NCBI RefSeq assembly: GCF_000482505.1
Contig: NZ_AXVL01000005.1
Location: forward strand, 1 to 64,000
Source of the DNA: Leptotrichia trevisanii DSM 22070
GTDB taxonomy: Bacteria; Fusobacteriota; Fusobacteriia; Fusobacteriales; Leptotrichiaceae
Direction: 5' to 3'
Length of the DNA stretch: 64,000 bases
Positions 18,765-27,043 of the stretch are shown here, piece after piece; the first letter of the stretch is position 1, and the number at the start of each line of letters is the position of its first letter. A program made the position numbers and the translations under genes. The notes under the pieces were generated by a model. It searched no databases. It saw only the letters and a program-made list of their open reading frames with translations, and was not told the origin of the DNA.

Positions 18765-20009
18765 TTATTCTTTAGAAAATAATAACCACTCCAGAGCATT
18801 TATAACCTTTATTCCGTCATAGTCAGTATTCACCATTACATCATCTAAAGTTACAAGATACTTCGGATAGTTATCCTTAATATTTTTAAAGGCATCCAGT
18901 TCCCTTTTTAAAGTATTTTCATCTAAGACAGTCAAAGCAACCTGATAATACTCAATTTCATTTGAATTGACAATAACAAAATCAATTTCATTTTTATCAA
19001 ACTGCCCAACATATACATTGCCTTTTCTTCTAATCAGTTCAAGATAAATTATATTTTCCAGTATATGCCCCATATCTATATTTCTGTTACCTAAAATCAT
19101 CTGTCTAAGCCCTAAATCTGCAACATAATATTTTGATAATGTAGATAGAAATTCTTTCCCTTTTATATTATATCTGCTAACTTCATGTACAAGTAAACTG
19201 TCAGTAAGCCCTCTAATATATTTTTCAATGGTTTTTACATCTGTTTTTCTTTCCATTGAAGTTAAAGTATTCCCTATTTTTGAAAGCGAAGTCAAATTAC
19301 CGATATTATCAAATATATACTTCACAACACTTTCAAGTCTCATTACATCTGAAATTTTCAATCTTGCAACTATATCTTTTAAAAGCACTGAGTTATATAT
19401 TCCACTTAAATATTCATGTATATTTTTTAAATCACTGTCTAACTGTAAAGTATAAGGAAATGAACTGTTTACTATATATTCATTATAATATTGTATAAGT
19501 GTTTTTAACGTTTTATTTTCCTTTTGCTCCATTTTTTCATATTCTAATTTAGCCTGATAATACTCCTTAAATGATAAAGGCAACATTTTCAGTTCTATAT
19601 AACGCCCACTTAAAAGGGTTGCCAGCTCGCTCGACATAAAATAGGCATTAGAGCCTGTTATATACAGGTCTGTATTTTCTTTTATAAAAAGGCTGTCTAC
19701 AACTTTTTCAAATTTATCCACATGCTGAATTTCATCTAAAAATATGTAATTCCTTTTATCTTCAATTATTTTAGATTTTATATATTCGTAAAGTTTTTTG
19801 TAATTTGTAAGTTCTTCATAATCCATATCTTCAAAATTTATGGATATAATCTGATTTTTTGCAACTCCATTTTCAAGCAGAAAATCTTTATATATCTCAA
19901 AAAGAGTGGATTTTCCACATCTTCTTACACCAGACACAACCTTTATTATCTGTCTGTCTTTTGATTTTACTAAAATATCTAAATATTCTTTTCTATCTAT
20001 TCTTATCAT
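18765..20009 (-). CDS. AAA+ ATPase with DUF4143 domain
   Basis: The 414-residue protein has an N-terminal AAA_14-type ATPase with Walker A GVRRCGKS (residues 27-34), Walker B NYIFLDEIQHV (about 92-102) and sensor TGSNAYFMSS. A C-terminal DUF4143 (winged helix plus nuclease-like fold) includes YVGQFDKNEIDFVIVN. These proteins are common, variable accessory ATPases of uncertain function. It is preceded by a good promoter and by three phased palindromes, and it precedes the GmrSD-like gene by 31 nt, suggesting a two-gene operon. Confidence 0.85.
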   Translation of the reverse strand: MIRIDRKEYLDILVKSKDRQIIKVVSGVRRCGKSTLFEIYKDFLLENGVAKNQIISINFEDMDYEELTNYKKLYEYIKSKIIEDKRNYIFLDEIQHVDKFEKVVDSLFIKENTDLYITGSNAYFMSSELATLLSGRYIELKMLPLSFKEYYQAKLEYEKMEQKENKTLKTLIQYYNEYIVNSSFPYTLQLDSDLKNIHEYLSGIYNSVLLKDIVARLKISDVMRLESVVKYIFDNIGNLTSLSKIGNTLTSMERKTDVKTIEKYIRGLTDSLLVHEVSRYNIKGKEFLSTLSKYYVADLGLRQMILGNRNIDMGHILENIIYLELIRRKGNVYVGQFDKNEIDFVIVNSNEIEYYQVALTVLDENTLKRELDAFKNIKDNYPKYLVTLDDVMVNTDYDGIKVINALEWLLFSKE

Positions 20010-20032
20010 TTTAACACCTCATTTCCTTTTAA

Positions 20033-20061
20033 ATTATATCCCTTTTTTATTCAAAAATCAA
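20033..20061 (-). promoter_or_regulatory. promoter of the DUF4143-GmrSD-like operon
   Basis: On the minus strand -35 TTGATT (20056-20061) and -10 TATAAT (20033-20038) are separated by 17 bp, 24 bp before the start codon of the DUF4143 gene. Three palindromic repeats lie immediately upstream. Confidence 0.7.
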
Positions 20062-20068
20062 ATTTTAT

Positions 20069-20161
20069 GGAATGTAATCCTATTTTTCTATAAATTAATA
20101 GAATTTAAGGAATGTATTCCTTAAATTTTAGAATTTTTAATTTTTTAAGGAATGTAATCCT
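20069..20161. repeat. three palindromic repeats phased at 40 bp
   Basis: GGAATGTAATCCT occurs at 20069-20081. AAGGAATGTATTCCTT, an almost perfect palindrome, occurs at 20107-20122. AAGGAATGTAATCCT occurs at 20147-20161. The GGAATGT cores start at 20069, 20109 and 20149, exactly 40 bp apart, close to four helical turns, and the nearest one sits just upstream of the -35. This looks like an array of regulator binding sites on one face of the DNA. Confidence 0.6.
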
Positions 20162-20213
20162 ATAATTTAAAAATTATCAATGAGGTTTTACCAGCTTTTA
20201 TTTCTTCATAAAT

Positions 20214-20450
20214 TTAATTAAACTTGCATTTAGAATTTGATAAAACAAATATTCTGAAACAAGGGGTATTAACCCCTTGTGAAAATAAAAAACTTAGGCT
20301 GTCTAACAGATCTACTATACAAATAGTATTTTTTCCAAACATCATAGTATTGTCTGATTTTTTCAATCTGCTAACAACAACCGTAACAACTTCTATATCC
20401 TTAAAGCCCTTTTCTTTTAAAATTATCAAAAAAGTTCTTACTGCTTCCCA
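20214..20450 (-). pseudogene. relic resembling the C-terminus of CbiT (cobalt-precorrin-6B methyltransferase)
   Basis: Immediately after and partly overlapping the cbiD stop, the -1 frame reads LKEKGFKDIEVVTVVVSRLK then SDNTMMFGKNTICIVDL. This resembles the last strand-helix-strand of CbiT-type methyltransferases (LKE-x-GF-x-x-V-x-V ... MM-x-x-x-NP-V-x-I-I). The catalytic SAM-binding part is missing. The simplest reading is that most of a cbiT gene was deleted and its tail now abuts cbiD. Frame and composition look coding; the family call is a judgement by eye. A perfect hairpin (20259-20280) follows. Confidence 0.45.
20259..20280. terminator. GC-rich hairpin after cbiD, possible terminator
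   Basis: ACAAGGGGT and ACCCCTTGT form a perfect 9-bp stem with loop ATTA. GC content is unusually high for this DNA. The following minus-strand sequence has only a weak T tract, so termination is plausible but not certain. It would end the cbiM-to-cbiD transcript. Confidence 0.5.
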
Positions 20451-21525
20451 GCTCTTTTCTTTCAGCAGAAATAATAAGTGTTTCCACTTCCAGATCCCAA
20501 CCGTTTCTTCGGCAATATTCTTCACATTTCTGTTTGGCTTTTTTTGCCAGAAGATCGTAAACTTCTGTTTTTTCAATGTATTTTGTAGCTTCTTCGGTTG
20601 TGTTGGAAGCCATTATCTTTTTTAGGTTTTCCATGTTTTCGCCTACAAGCAGCGCATTCGCTGTGAGAATTTCCATTTTTGCGTCAGAAACCCTGCTGTG
20701 TGTATGAAATATCCCTCCTGCAACTTTCACAAATTTTCCAAGTTCACCAATAAAGTAAATTTTTTTTGCCTCAAATTCACATGCCCTGTCAAACATATAG
20801 CCCACAAAGTTGCTTATTACAACCGATTGAGAAGTGTTATCCTCAAAGTTGTCAGTTAAATATTTTTTCCCCCTGTTTCCAAATAAAAAAATAGCTTCTC
20901 CATTTTCTGAATTTTCAAGAGCCATTTTTAACTCGATAGCAAGCGACGCTTTCCACGCTTCTTCCGACATTGGCTTTACTATCCCAGTCGTCCCAAGGAT
21001 CGAGATTCCACCAATAATTCCAAGTTTTGCATTCAATGTCTTTTTAGCAGTTTCTTCACCTTTTGGAACAAATATTTCCACATCTGCCCCCATACCTTGC
21101 GGCAATACACTTTCCACAGCCTGTCTTATCATTTTTAAGGGTACCGGATTTATTGCGGAATTTCCAGGAGCGATAGGAAGCCCTTTTTTAGTAACTTTTC
21201 CAACTCCTATTCCGCCAAAGATATTTATTTTTGAGTCATTTCTCAAATTTACTTTTGAAAAAATTTCCAAACCGTGGGTAACATCAGGATCATCTCCACC
21301 GTCTTTTAAGACTGATGCCAAAGCGTAATTTTCTTTTATTTTTAATGAATCCACTTTTATTGTCAAGGGTTTTCCTGAGGGAAGTTCGATAGTTACTTCT
21401 GATATATCATTTCTTTCGTTATCTAGAAGATATATTAATGCGGCTTTTGTAGCTGCGGTTGCAGAACTTCCCGTTGTATAGCCATATCTTAGCTTCTTGC
21501 CATTAAAATATACATATTCTTCCAT
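20401..21525 (-). CDS. cbiD: cobalt-precorrin-5B C1-methyltransferase CbiD
   Basis: CbiD methylates C1 of cobalt-precorrin-5B, a step specific to the anaerobic pathway. The protein has the diagnostic start LRYGYTTGSSATAATKAAL, then GLPIAPGNSAINPVPLKMI and GGISILGTTGIVKPMSEEAW. The ATG at 21525 is preferred over a GTG six bases upstream because GGGGAAG precedes it at a good distance. It is 374 residues, normal length. The final residues overlap the relic that looks like cbiT, so the extreme C-terminus may have been altered by the deletion. Confidence 0.95.
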   Translation of the reverse strand: MEEYVYFNGKKLRYGYTTGSSATAATKAALIYLLDNERNDISEVTIELPSGKPLTIKVDSLKIKENYALASVLKDGGDDPDVTHGLEIFSKVNLRNDSKINIFGGIGVGKVTKKGLPIAPGNSAINPVPLKMIRQAVESVLPQGMGADVEIFVPKGEETAKKTLNAKLGIIGGISILGTTGIVKPMSEEAWKASLAIELKMALENSENGEAIFLFGNRGKKYLTDNFEDNTSQSVVISNFVGYMFDRACEFEAKKIYFIGELGKFVKVAGGIFHTHSRVSDAKMEILTANALLVGENMENLKKIMASNTTEEATKYIEKTEVYDLLAKKAKQKCEEYCRRNGWDLEVETLIISAERKELGSSKNFFDNFKRKGL

Positions 21526-21558
21526 TTTCACTTCCCCTTTTTATTTTAAATTCTGTAT

Positions 21559-22203
21559 TTAATATCTATCTCTTTCAAACATCTGATACAATATTCCGTG
21601 CAATACTGCCACAGCCACTGTGCTTCCGCCTTTTGTACCGTTAGTCCTTATAAACGGCACATCGTAACCTGAAAGTGCCGCCTTTGATTCAGGGCATCCT
21701 ACAAAGCCTACTGGCACTCCTGCAATCAATTTAGGTTTTTCTGCTCCATCTTTATCTATCTCTTCAAGAAGTTTAAATAATGCTGTTGGAGCATTTCCAA
21801 TCAAAAATATTTTTGTATCCTTATCTTTTACTGCTCTTTCAATTCCAACCATTGATCTTGTAATTCCTCTTTCCTTAGCTTCTTTTGCCACTTCCTCGTC
21901 ATTTACAAGGCAGTATGCCGAACATCCAAATTTCGAAAGTCCCATTTTATTTAATCCAGTAACAATCATATTTGTATCGCAATATATCCTACACCCTGAT
22001 TTTATCGCTTCCATAGCCGAATTTACAGCATCATTATGAAACTCTGTAATATCTGCATAACCAAAATCCCCAGTAGTATGCACAAGCCTTTTCACAATCG
22101 GTTTCTCATTTTCAGCAAAATGATCAACTTTGTTCCCCAACCCTTCCGTTATTATCTCAAAACTTCTAACTTCTATCCCTTTCGGATCTTTAATATATGA
22201 CAT
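21559..22203 (-). CDS. cbiC: cobalt-precorrin-8 methylmutase CbiC (CobH)
   Basis: CbiC moves a methyl group from C11 to C12 to give cobyrinate. The 214-residue protein has the family motif RLVHTTGDFGYAD with the catalytic His42, then YCDTNMIVTGLNK and LIAGVPVGFVGCPESKAAL, and the C-terminal PFIRTNGTKGGSTVAVA. The ATG has a strong Shine-Dalgarno (AAAGGAG). It precedes cbiD by 33 nt; a 634-bp repeat-filled gap separates it from cbiA. Confidence 0.96.
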   Translation of the reverse strand: MSYIKDPKGIEVRSFEIITEGLGNKVDHFAENEKPIVKRLVHTTGDFGYADITEFHNDAVNSAMEAIKSGCRIYCDTNMIVTGLNKMGLSKFGCSAYCLVNDEEVAKEAKERGITRSMVGIERAVKDKDTKIFLIGNAPTALFKLLEEIDKDGAEKPKLIAGVPVGFVGCPESKAALSGYDVPFIRTNGTKGGSTVAVAVLHGILYQMFERDRY

Positions 22204-22375
22204 AAATTCATTCTCCTTTTTTTGTATTTTTTATTTTTATTTAGGTGTATTTGATAATTTATTTTCACTTATTCAATTTAATGTTTGATGGTTTTTATTT
22301 AAACTTTGATAAAATAAATTATTGTTAATATATATTTTTTTCTTTTACTTCAATATTTTTTCTTTTTTTTAATGT

Positions 22376-22515
22376 AAAGGAAATCAGTCGCCATCCCCTT
22401 TACAATCCCGGCTCGTCTAAGCATTTTTTGAAAATAAAATCGAAACTCGCTACGTTAAACTTCGCTCAAACAGTCAATTTCATTTCCAAAAAATCACGAC
22501 AATTTTATATTATTC
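22376..22515 (+). repeat. dispersed intergenic repeat, family 1, copy A
   Basis: Starts with a hairpin: AAAGG and CCTTT arms with inner AT/AT pairs around the 8-nt loop CAGTCGCC (22385-22392). This is followed by ACAATCCCGGCTCGTCTAAG and, further on, AAACTCGCT and a segment matching copy B2 (CCAAAAAATCACGACA). Copies occur at 36079-36200 (same strand) and 36340-36683 (opposite strand). It lies in the cbiA-cbiC gap, which holds no gene. No transposase is linked to any copy. Confidence 0.7.
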
Positions 22516-22558
22516 CCTATTTAAAAAACGAAAAATTATATTTTAGTTTTAATAAACT

Positions 22559-22690
22559 GACGGAGCTTTTATTTGTTCAACTACGACTGTCTGACGACTG
22601 AAAGGAGGAGTTTCGGAGTTGGACAAATAAAAGTCGTAGTCTAGCCATAGGTGTAGAATTTGCGGCAATGAGCAATCCTGCAAAAAAAGA
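22559..22690 (+). repeat. structured intergenic repeat, family 2, copy A
   Basis: The left flank GGAGC is followed by a 17-bp inverted repeat (22566-22582 with 22617-22633, one G-U pair), an apical part with CTGTCTGA, and then GTCGTAGTCTAGCCATAGG and TTTGCGGCAATGAGCAATCC. The same flanks occur at 53590-53775 around a different but also complementary pair of arms. This points to a folded RNA or DNA element rather than chance. Confidence 0.65.
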
Positions 22691-22837
22691 AAAAATATAA
22701 TAAAAATAGTAAAAACTGTTATTAAACAAAATAATCCGAAATTAAACCCTATTAGACTAATTACTTTTACATAAAAAATATATGAAAATTACAAAAAAAG
22801 CATTTATTAATAAAAATTTTTTTCATAAAATTTTTAA

Positions 22838-24181
22838 CTACAACTCTTCTATTAAATATTTAAAAAATTCTATATTTGAATAAAAAGAAATATGCGGATA
22901 ACCTGCCAGCAGGCTCTTTTTCTTATATCCACAAACCCAATTTCTTCCATCGTTTTTTTCTATTTTGAAAAATTTTTCCTTTTCATTGTCTACAGAAATT
23001 TCTGAATAATGAAATTCGTGTCCTTTTGTACAAATCCCATTTTCAGTTTTTATATTTATGTATCCAAATCTTCCGATATTTAACCTGTTTTTCATGGAAA
23101 TTTCCACATCTATAATTCCGCAGAAATTCCCGCTATTTCCATCTAGCAAGTTCAGCTTATTCGTCAAATAGATAAATCCACCACATTCTCCATAGATTTT
23201 TACTCCATTTTCATAAGCCTGCCTTATGCTTTTCTTCGTGGAAACATTTTCAGACAATTCTTTCCAGTAAAGTTCGGGATAGCCTCCGCCAAGATAGATC
23301 ATATCCAGGTTTTCCGGTATTTTTTCATCTTTTATAGGACTGAATTCGACTATTTCCAAGCCTGAGAATTTCATAAGCGAAAGATTTGACTCATAGTAAA
23401 AGGAAAATGCCCTATCTTTGGCAATTCCCACACGTTTTCCTTTATACTTGCCCTTCAAGCCTTTTATTGGCTCAAAACAGTCCATATCTCCCTTAACTTG
23501 AAATTCTTCTGCTATTTCATAAATTCTTTCCAAATTTAAGCAATTTTGTGCAATTTTTTTAAACAGCTGTTTCTTTTCCTCAAGTTCTTTTGAACCTTTC
23601 AGTTCAAAAGCCTGTTTCAACCCCAAATGTCTGCTTTCCACCGATAATTTCTCATTTTTCGGCAAATATCCTACGCATTCTATCCCTGTAAATCTTTCTA
23701 CCGCTTCCTTCAAGTTCAAGTATAGCTTTTCAGAAGAAACATTATTTAAAATAATACCCTTTATTTTAACATTTTTGTCAAACAATTTGAAACCCAGAAC
23801 TTCGGCAGCTATACTTGTGGAGATTCCTTTTGCGTTAACTACGAGAATTACTGGAATATCAAGTATTCTTGATACATGAGCTGTACTAAAATTATCCTTT
23901 TCATGCCCAATTCCATCATAAAGCCCCATAACTCCCTCGACTATAGCGATATTACTGCCTTTTGCTCCTGTTTCAAATATATGCCTTAATGTGTTTTCGT
24001 CAAACATAAATGCATCCAGATTATAAGACTTGTTTCCTGTGAAAAGTTCATGATAGCCAGGATCAATGTAGTCAGGACCTACCTTAAAAGGTGCCACGTT
24101 TTCAAAAGCCGACATTAATATGCTGCTTACTGTAGTTTTCCCACTACCACTCATTGCTCCTGATATAAGTATTTTTTTCAT
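22838..24181 (-). CDS. cbiA: cobyrinate a,c-diamide synthase CbiA
   Basis: CbiA uses ATP and glutamine to amidate the a and c side chains of cobyrinate. The 447-residue protein has an N-terminal dethiobiotin-synthetase-like P-loop (GAMSGSGKTT, about residues 8-17), KVGPDYIDPGYHE, and a C-terminal class I glutaminase with nucleophile Cys333 in YGECGGFIYL. Its ATG overlaps the cbiO stop (ATGA), so the cobalt transporter and CbiA are translationally coupled. Confidence 0.96.
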   Translation of the reverse strand: MKKILISGAMSGSGKTTVSSILMSAFENVAPFKVGPDYIDPGYHELFTGNKSYNLDAFMFDENTLRHIFETGAKGSNIAIVEGVMGLYDGIGHEKDNFSTAHVSRILDIPVILVVNAKGISTSIAAEVLGFKLFDKNVKIKGIILNNVSSEKLYLNLKEAVERFTGIECVGYLPKNEKLSVESRHLGLKQAFELKGSKELEEKKQLFKKIAQNCLNLERIYEIAEEFQVKGDMDCFEPIKGLKGKYKGKRVGIAKDRAFSFYYESNLSLMKFSGLEIVEFSPIKDEKIPENLDMIYLGGGYPELYWKELSENVSTKKSIRQAYENGVKIYGECGGFIYLTNKLNLLDGNSGNFCGIIDVEISMKNRLNIGRFGYINIKTENGICTKGHEFHYSEISVDNEKEKFFKIEKNDGRNWVCGYKKKSLLAGYPHISFYSNIEFFKYLIEEL

Positions 24182-24984
24182 AACAAGTTTTTTTCCTCCA
24201 AAAATTTATAGTAATCATTTTCATCAAGATTTTTATACTTGAGATAGCTTTTTATTTTCAGTACATTTGGAATATTCAAATTTAATTTCTTCAAAAATTC
24301 AAAATCCTCAAAAACCTCGTCCCTGCTCCCTTGCCGTACAATTCTCCCTTTTTCAAGCACATAGATATAATCAGCAAATTCATAGGCAAAATCAGTATCA
24401 TGCGTTGATACTACCATCGTTTTCCCCGCTTTGGAAAAGTTATCCAAAATTTCTGACACTCTTTTTGTATTTCTAGAATCAAGCCACGCAGTTGGTTCAT
24501 CCAGAATGAGCAGTTCTGGCTCCATTGCTGTAATTGCAGCTATTGAGACCCTTTTTTTCTGTCCATAGCTCAGATGATGACAAGGTCTATCTTTTAAATC
24601 TGTTATATTGATTTCTTCCATTGCCCTGTTTACATTTTCTTCCACTTTTTCACTGGAATAGCCAAGATTTTCAGGCCCATAGGCTACTTCCTGAAACACT
24701 AAAGGAGCAAAAATTTGTATTTCGGGATCTTGAAAAATTATCCCAACTTTTCTTCTCAGATCTTCCAAATCCTTTTTTTTATGTTTTATTTTTTCCCCTT
24801 CAAAATAGATACTGCCCTTTTGCGCCTGCAAAAGTCCGTTCATTATTAAAAATAAAGTTGATTTTCCTGAGCCATTTTCCCCAAGAAATAATGTTTTTCT
24901 ACCTTTTTCAATATTCAAAGTTATATCTTTCAGAGCCTCTGTTTCTTTATCATACGAAAAGGTTATATTTTCAAGTCTAAGCAT
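24178..24984 (-). CDS. cbiO: cobalt ECF transporter ATP-binding protein CbiO
   Basis: CbiO powers the CbiMNQO energy-coupling-factor cobalt importer. The 268-residue ABC protein has Walker A GENGSGKST (about residues 36-44), the Q loop in IIFQDPEIQIFAP, signature LSYGQKKRVSIA (about 139-150) and Walker B ELLILDEPT. The H loop is VVSTHD. The stop overlaps the cbiA start and its start overlaps the cbiQ end by 8 bp. Confidence 0.95.
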   Translation of the reverse strand: MLRLENITFSYDKETEALKDITLNIEKGRKTLFLGENGSGKSTLFLIMNGLLQAQKGSIYFEGEKIKHKKKDLEDLRRKVGIIFQDPEIQIFAPLVFQEVAYGPENLGYSSEKVEENVNRAMEEINITDLKDRPCHHLSYGQKKRVSIAAITAMEPELLILDEPTAWLDSRNTKRVSEILDNFSKAGKTMVVSTHDTDFAYEFADYIYVLEKGRIVRQGSRDEVFEDFEFLKKLNLNIPNVLKIKSYLKYKNLDENDYYKFLEEKNLL

Positions 24985-25681
24985 TGTATTTTACCACCAG
25001 ATATAAGTTTATTGCAAATATTATTATTACAAAAATTATTTCAAACCCAATTTTTTTATATTTTCTATGAGAAAAGATAAACTCTTTTCCCATCCGTGAT
25101 TCCACAGCCTTTATAGAATTCAGATTATAGTAGTATGTTTTTTTTAATATGGCGACTACCAGCATCGGAAATGACTTCATCCCATTTTTAAAGCTGCTGT
25201 ATCCCAGCCTTACTTCCTGTGCATTCTGCAACTTTTCTTTATTATCAAATAATAAAAATATATATCTGTAAATTAACAGAAACATTTCCCTAAATATTTT
25301 AGGAAATTTCATTTTTTCAAATATATAATCCAGATCTATAACAGGCGTTGAGCAGATAAGGAAATAAATTACTGTTATCGAAGAAAATGAACGAAGTAAG
25401 AATGTCCATATATCCGCCTTTATAAGTAGCAGCGAAATTACAGTCGTTAAAATAAATAAAGCCGGAATAAAGTTCAGCTTTAACAAGTCACCTATTTTCA
25501 CTTTTACGACAAATAAAAGAAGTAAATTAAACAGTATAAAATTAAAAACAAATACTATTTTACTTCCAGTATAAAGTAAAAATATTAATGTCGTCATTGA
25601 CAATATAAACTTTACTCCGGGATTTATATTTTTTATGGGATTTGTATAAGATATTTTATCTATCAGCATTTTTTCTTTCAC
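24977..25681 (-). CDS. cbiQ: cobalt ECF transporter transmembrane protein CbiQ
   Basis: CbiQ is the membrane T component that couples CbiO to CbiM. The 234-residue protein has about five to six membrane helices and the family motifs NPGVKFI near the N-terminus and LLIYRYIFLLFDNKEKLQNAQEVRLG (an EcfT-type coupling helix) near residues 135-160. It overlaps cbiN by 26 bp and cbiO by 8 bp. Confidence 0.92.
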   Translation of the reverse strand: MKEKMLIDKISYTNPIKNINPGVKFILSMTTLIFLLYTGSKIVFVFNFILFNLLLLFVVKVKIGDLLKLNFIPALFILTTVISLLLIKADIWTFLLRSFSSITVIYFLICSTPVIDLDYIFEKMKFPKIFREMFLLIYRYIFLLFDNKEKLQNAQEVRLGYSSFKNGMKSFPMLVVAILKKTYYYNLNSIKAVESRMGKEFIFSHRKYKKIGFEIIFVIIIFAINLYLVVKYNA

Positions 25682-25958
25682 CTTTGAAATAGCCTAATAC
25701 ATATCCTACAATTCCTGCACCTAATGCTGCCTGTAATGCAAACAGCAGACTTTCAGTTTCATCTCCTGGTAATTCTATTAAATTTTTAGCCCATGGCTCA
25801 TAATCAGGTTTTATAGTTTTTATTACTTCTTCTCCCTTGTCATCAGAACCGCCAAATTCAGATTTTACGAGAAATAAAGGAATGACACCTATTAAAATTA
25901 TTGCAATTATTAAAATAATATTCTTTTTAAATACACTTTTGTTCTTATTTTCCGACAT
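25656..25958 (-). CDS. cbiN: cobalt transport accessory protein CbiN
   Basis: CbiN is a small two-helix membrane protein that supports cobalt import by CbiM. The 100-residue protein has one helix near residues 12-30, a periplasmic loop with the family signature YEPWAKNL-x-x-P-x-x-E-x-E-S-LLFALQAALG, and a second helix at about 72-88. Its start overlaps the cbiM stop by one base. Confidence 0.93.
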   Translation of the reverse strand: MSENKNKSVFKKNIILIIAIILIGVIPLFLVKSEFGGSDDKGEEVIKTIKPDYEPWAKNLIELPGDETESLLFALQAALGAGIVGYVLGYFKGERKNADR

Positions 25959-26665
25959 TATGCTTCCACCCCTTTTACATTGTATTTTTCAAGTATATTC
26001 ATCACTACATTTGTAAGCAGCCCTTCAATGATAGCAAGAGGAATCTGAGTTACTGCAAACACCGCTCCAAATTTGATAAATGAAGCCAACATTCCACCTT
26101 GAGGTGATGGGTATGCAAGTGCAAGCTGTAAAGATGTAACCACATATGTAGCAAGATCTCCTATTGCTGCAGCCAAAAATATTGCAACTGCCCTATTCTT
26201 CTTAGCAAGGCTCTTATAAATCAAATACGAAACAATTGGCCCTGCTATCGCCATCGAAACAGTATTTGCTCCAAGAGTTGTAAATCCTCCGTGAGCAAGC
26301 AATCCTGCTTGAAATATTAATACGATCGTTCCAAGAATGGAAGTTACAAAAGGTCCGTATAATATAGCCGAAAGCCCTACTCCTGTTGGATGTGATGAAC
26401 TTCCTGTAACTGACGGAATTTTCAGTGCAGATAACACAAATATAAATGCTCCTGCTAATGCAAGTGTCATCTTATCCTGCACGCTTCCTTTAGAAACAGT
26501 CTGAAGTTTCTTTATCCCTATAATCCAGAACGGAATACAAACCACAAACCATACTATAACCCAGTTTAAAGGTAAAAAACCTTCCATAATGTGCATTGAA
26601 TAACCATTTACGCCTATTAACAGCATACTGATTAAAACTAAAAACAATAATGTTCTCTTTTTCAT
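25958..26665 (-). CDS. cbiM: cobalt ECF transporter substrate-binding protein CbiM
   Basis: CbiM is the substrate-binding membrane protein that coordinates Co(II). A signal-like first helix is followed by [13 protein letters not shown]; after processing, the Met-His-Ile N-terminus supplies the metal-binding His. Further hallmarks are [21 protein letters not shown] (split: SSHPTGVGL) and [10 protein letters not shown]. The 235-residue length is standard. It is the first gene behind the cobalamin riboswitch. Confidence 0.96.
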   Translation of the reverse strand: MKKRTLLFLVLISMLLIGVNGYSMHIMEGFLPLNWVIVWFVVCIPFWIIGIKKLQTVSKGSVQDKMTLALAGAFIFVLSALKIPSVTGSSSHPTGVGLSAILYGPFVTSILGTIVLIFQAGLLAHGGFTTLGANTVSMAIAGPIVSYLIYKSLAKKNRAVAIFLAAAIGDLATYVVTSLQLALAYPSPQGGMLASFIKFGAVFAVTQIPLAIIEGLLTNVVMNILEKYNVKGVEA

Positions 26666-26708
26666 TTTCTCTCCTTCTCCAAATTTAATTTAACCTTCGG
26701 CAAGTTCC

Positions 26709-26733
26709 AAAAAAAAAAATCAGCCAAAGCTGA
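26709..26733 (-). terminator. Rho-independent terminator in the cbiM leader
   Basis: On the minus strand TCAGC-TTTG-GCTGA is followed by eleven T. It lies between the riboswitch and cbiM, so it is the likely expression platform: with cobalamin bound, transcription would stop here. The stem is short (5 bp) but the U tract is long. A nearby AAATCA/TGATTT hairpin (26802-26817) may be part of the switch. Confidence 0.65.
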
Positions 26734-26873
26734 ATCCAATACACGTCAAAACTTCCATAATAATCACTATACCATCACTGTATAATATTATTTTATGGAA
26801 CAAATCACCGTTGATTTATTTTTATTGATGTATATCAAATCTTCCCTTCCCAGAAAATTTTATATAAAAATTA

Positions 26874-27032
26874 TTAGGCAAGTCTCCTGACTAACTTCAT
26901 CCTACTCGTACCCTTCCCAAAATATCCAGAATATTTCAGTGGTATCGTGTACTTTCATCAGTTTCACAGTAGTGGGGGCTGTATCGGATTCTAACCGATT
27001 TCCTTATTAAGTTTGGTAAAACACCTATAATT
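26874..27032 (-). ncRNA. cobalamin (AdoCbl) riboswitch
   Basis: On the minus strand this leader contains AATAAGGAAATCGGTTAGAATCCGATAC-type paired segments, the B12-box-like ACCACTG, GGGAAGGG near 26915, and the conserved 3' core AGTCAGGAGACTTGCC (about 26876-26891). These match the Rfam-type cobalamin riboswitch. It sits between its own promoter and cbiM and should repress the cobalt-import and B12 genes when cobalamin is plentiful. Boundaries are approximate. Confidence 0.92.
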
Positions 27033-27043
27033 TCTCTGTTATT

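Noticed and set aside
20224-20625. 133-residue plus-strand frame over the end of cbiD
   Set aside because: It is antisense to cbiD and the relic resembling cbiT and has no start signals.
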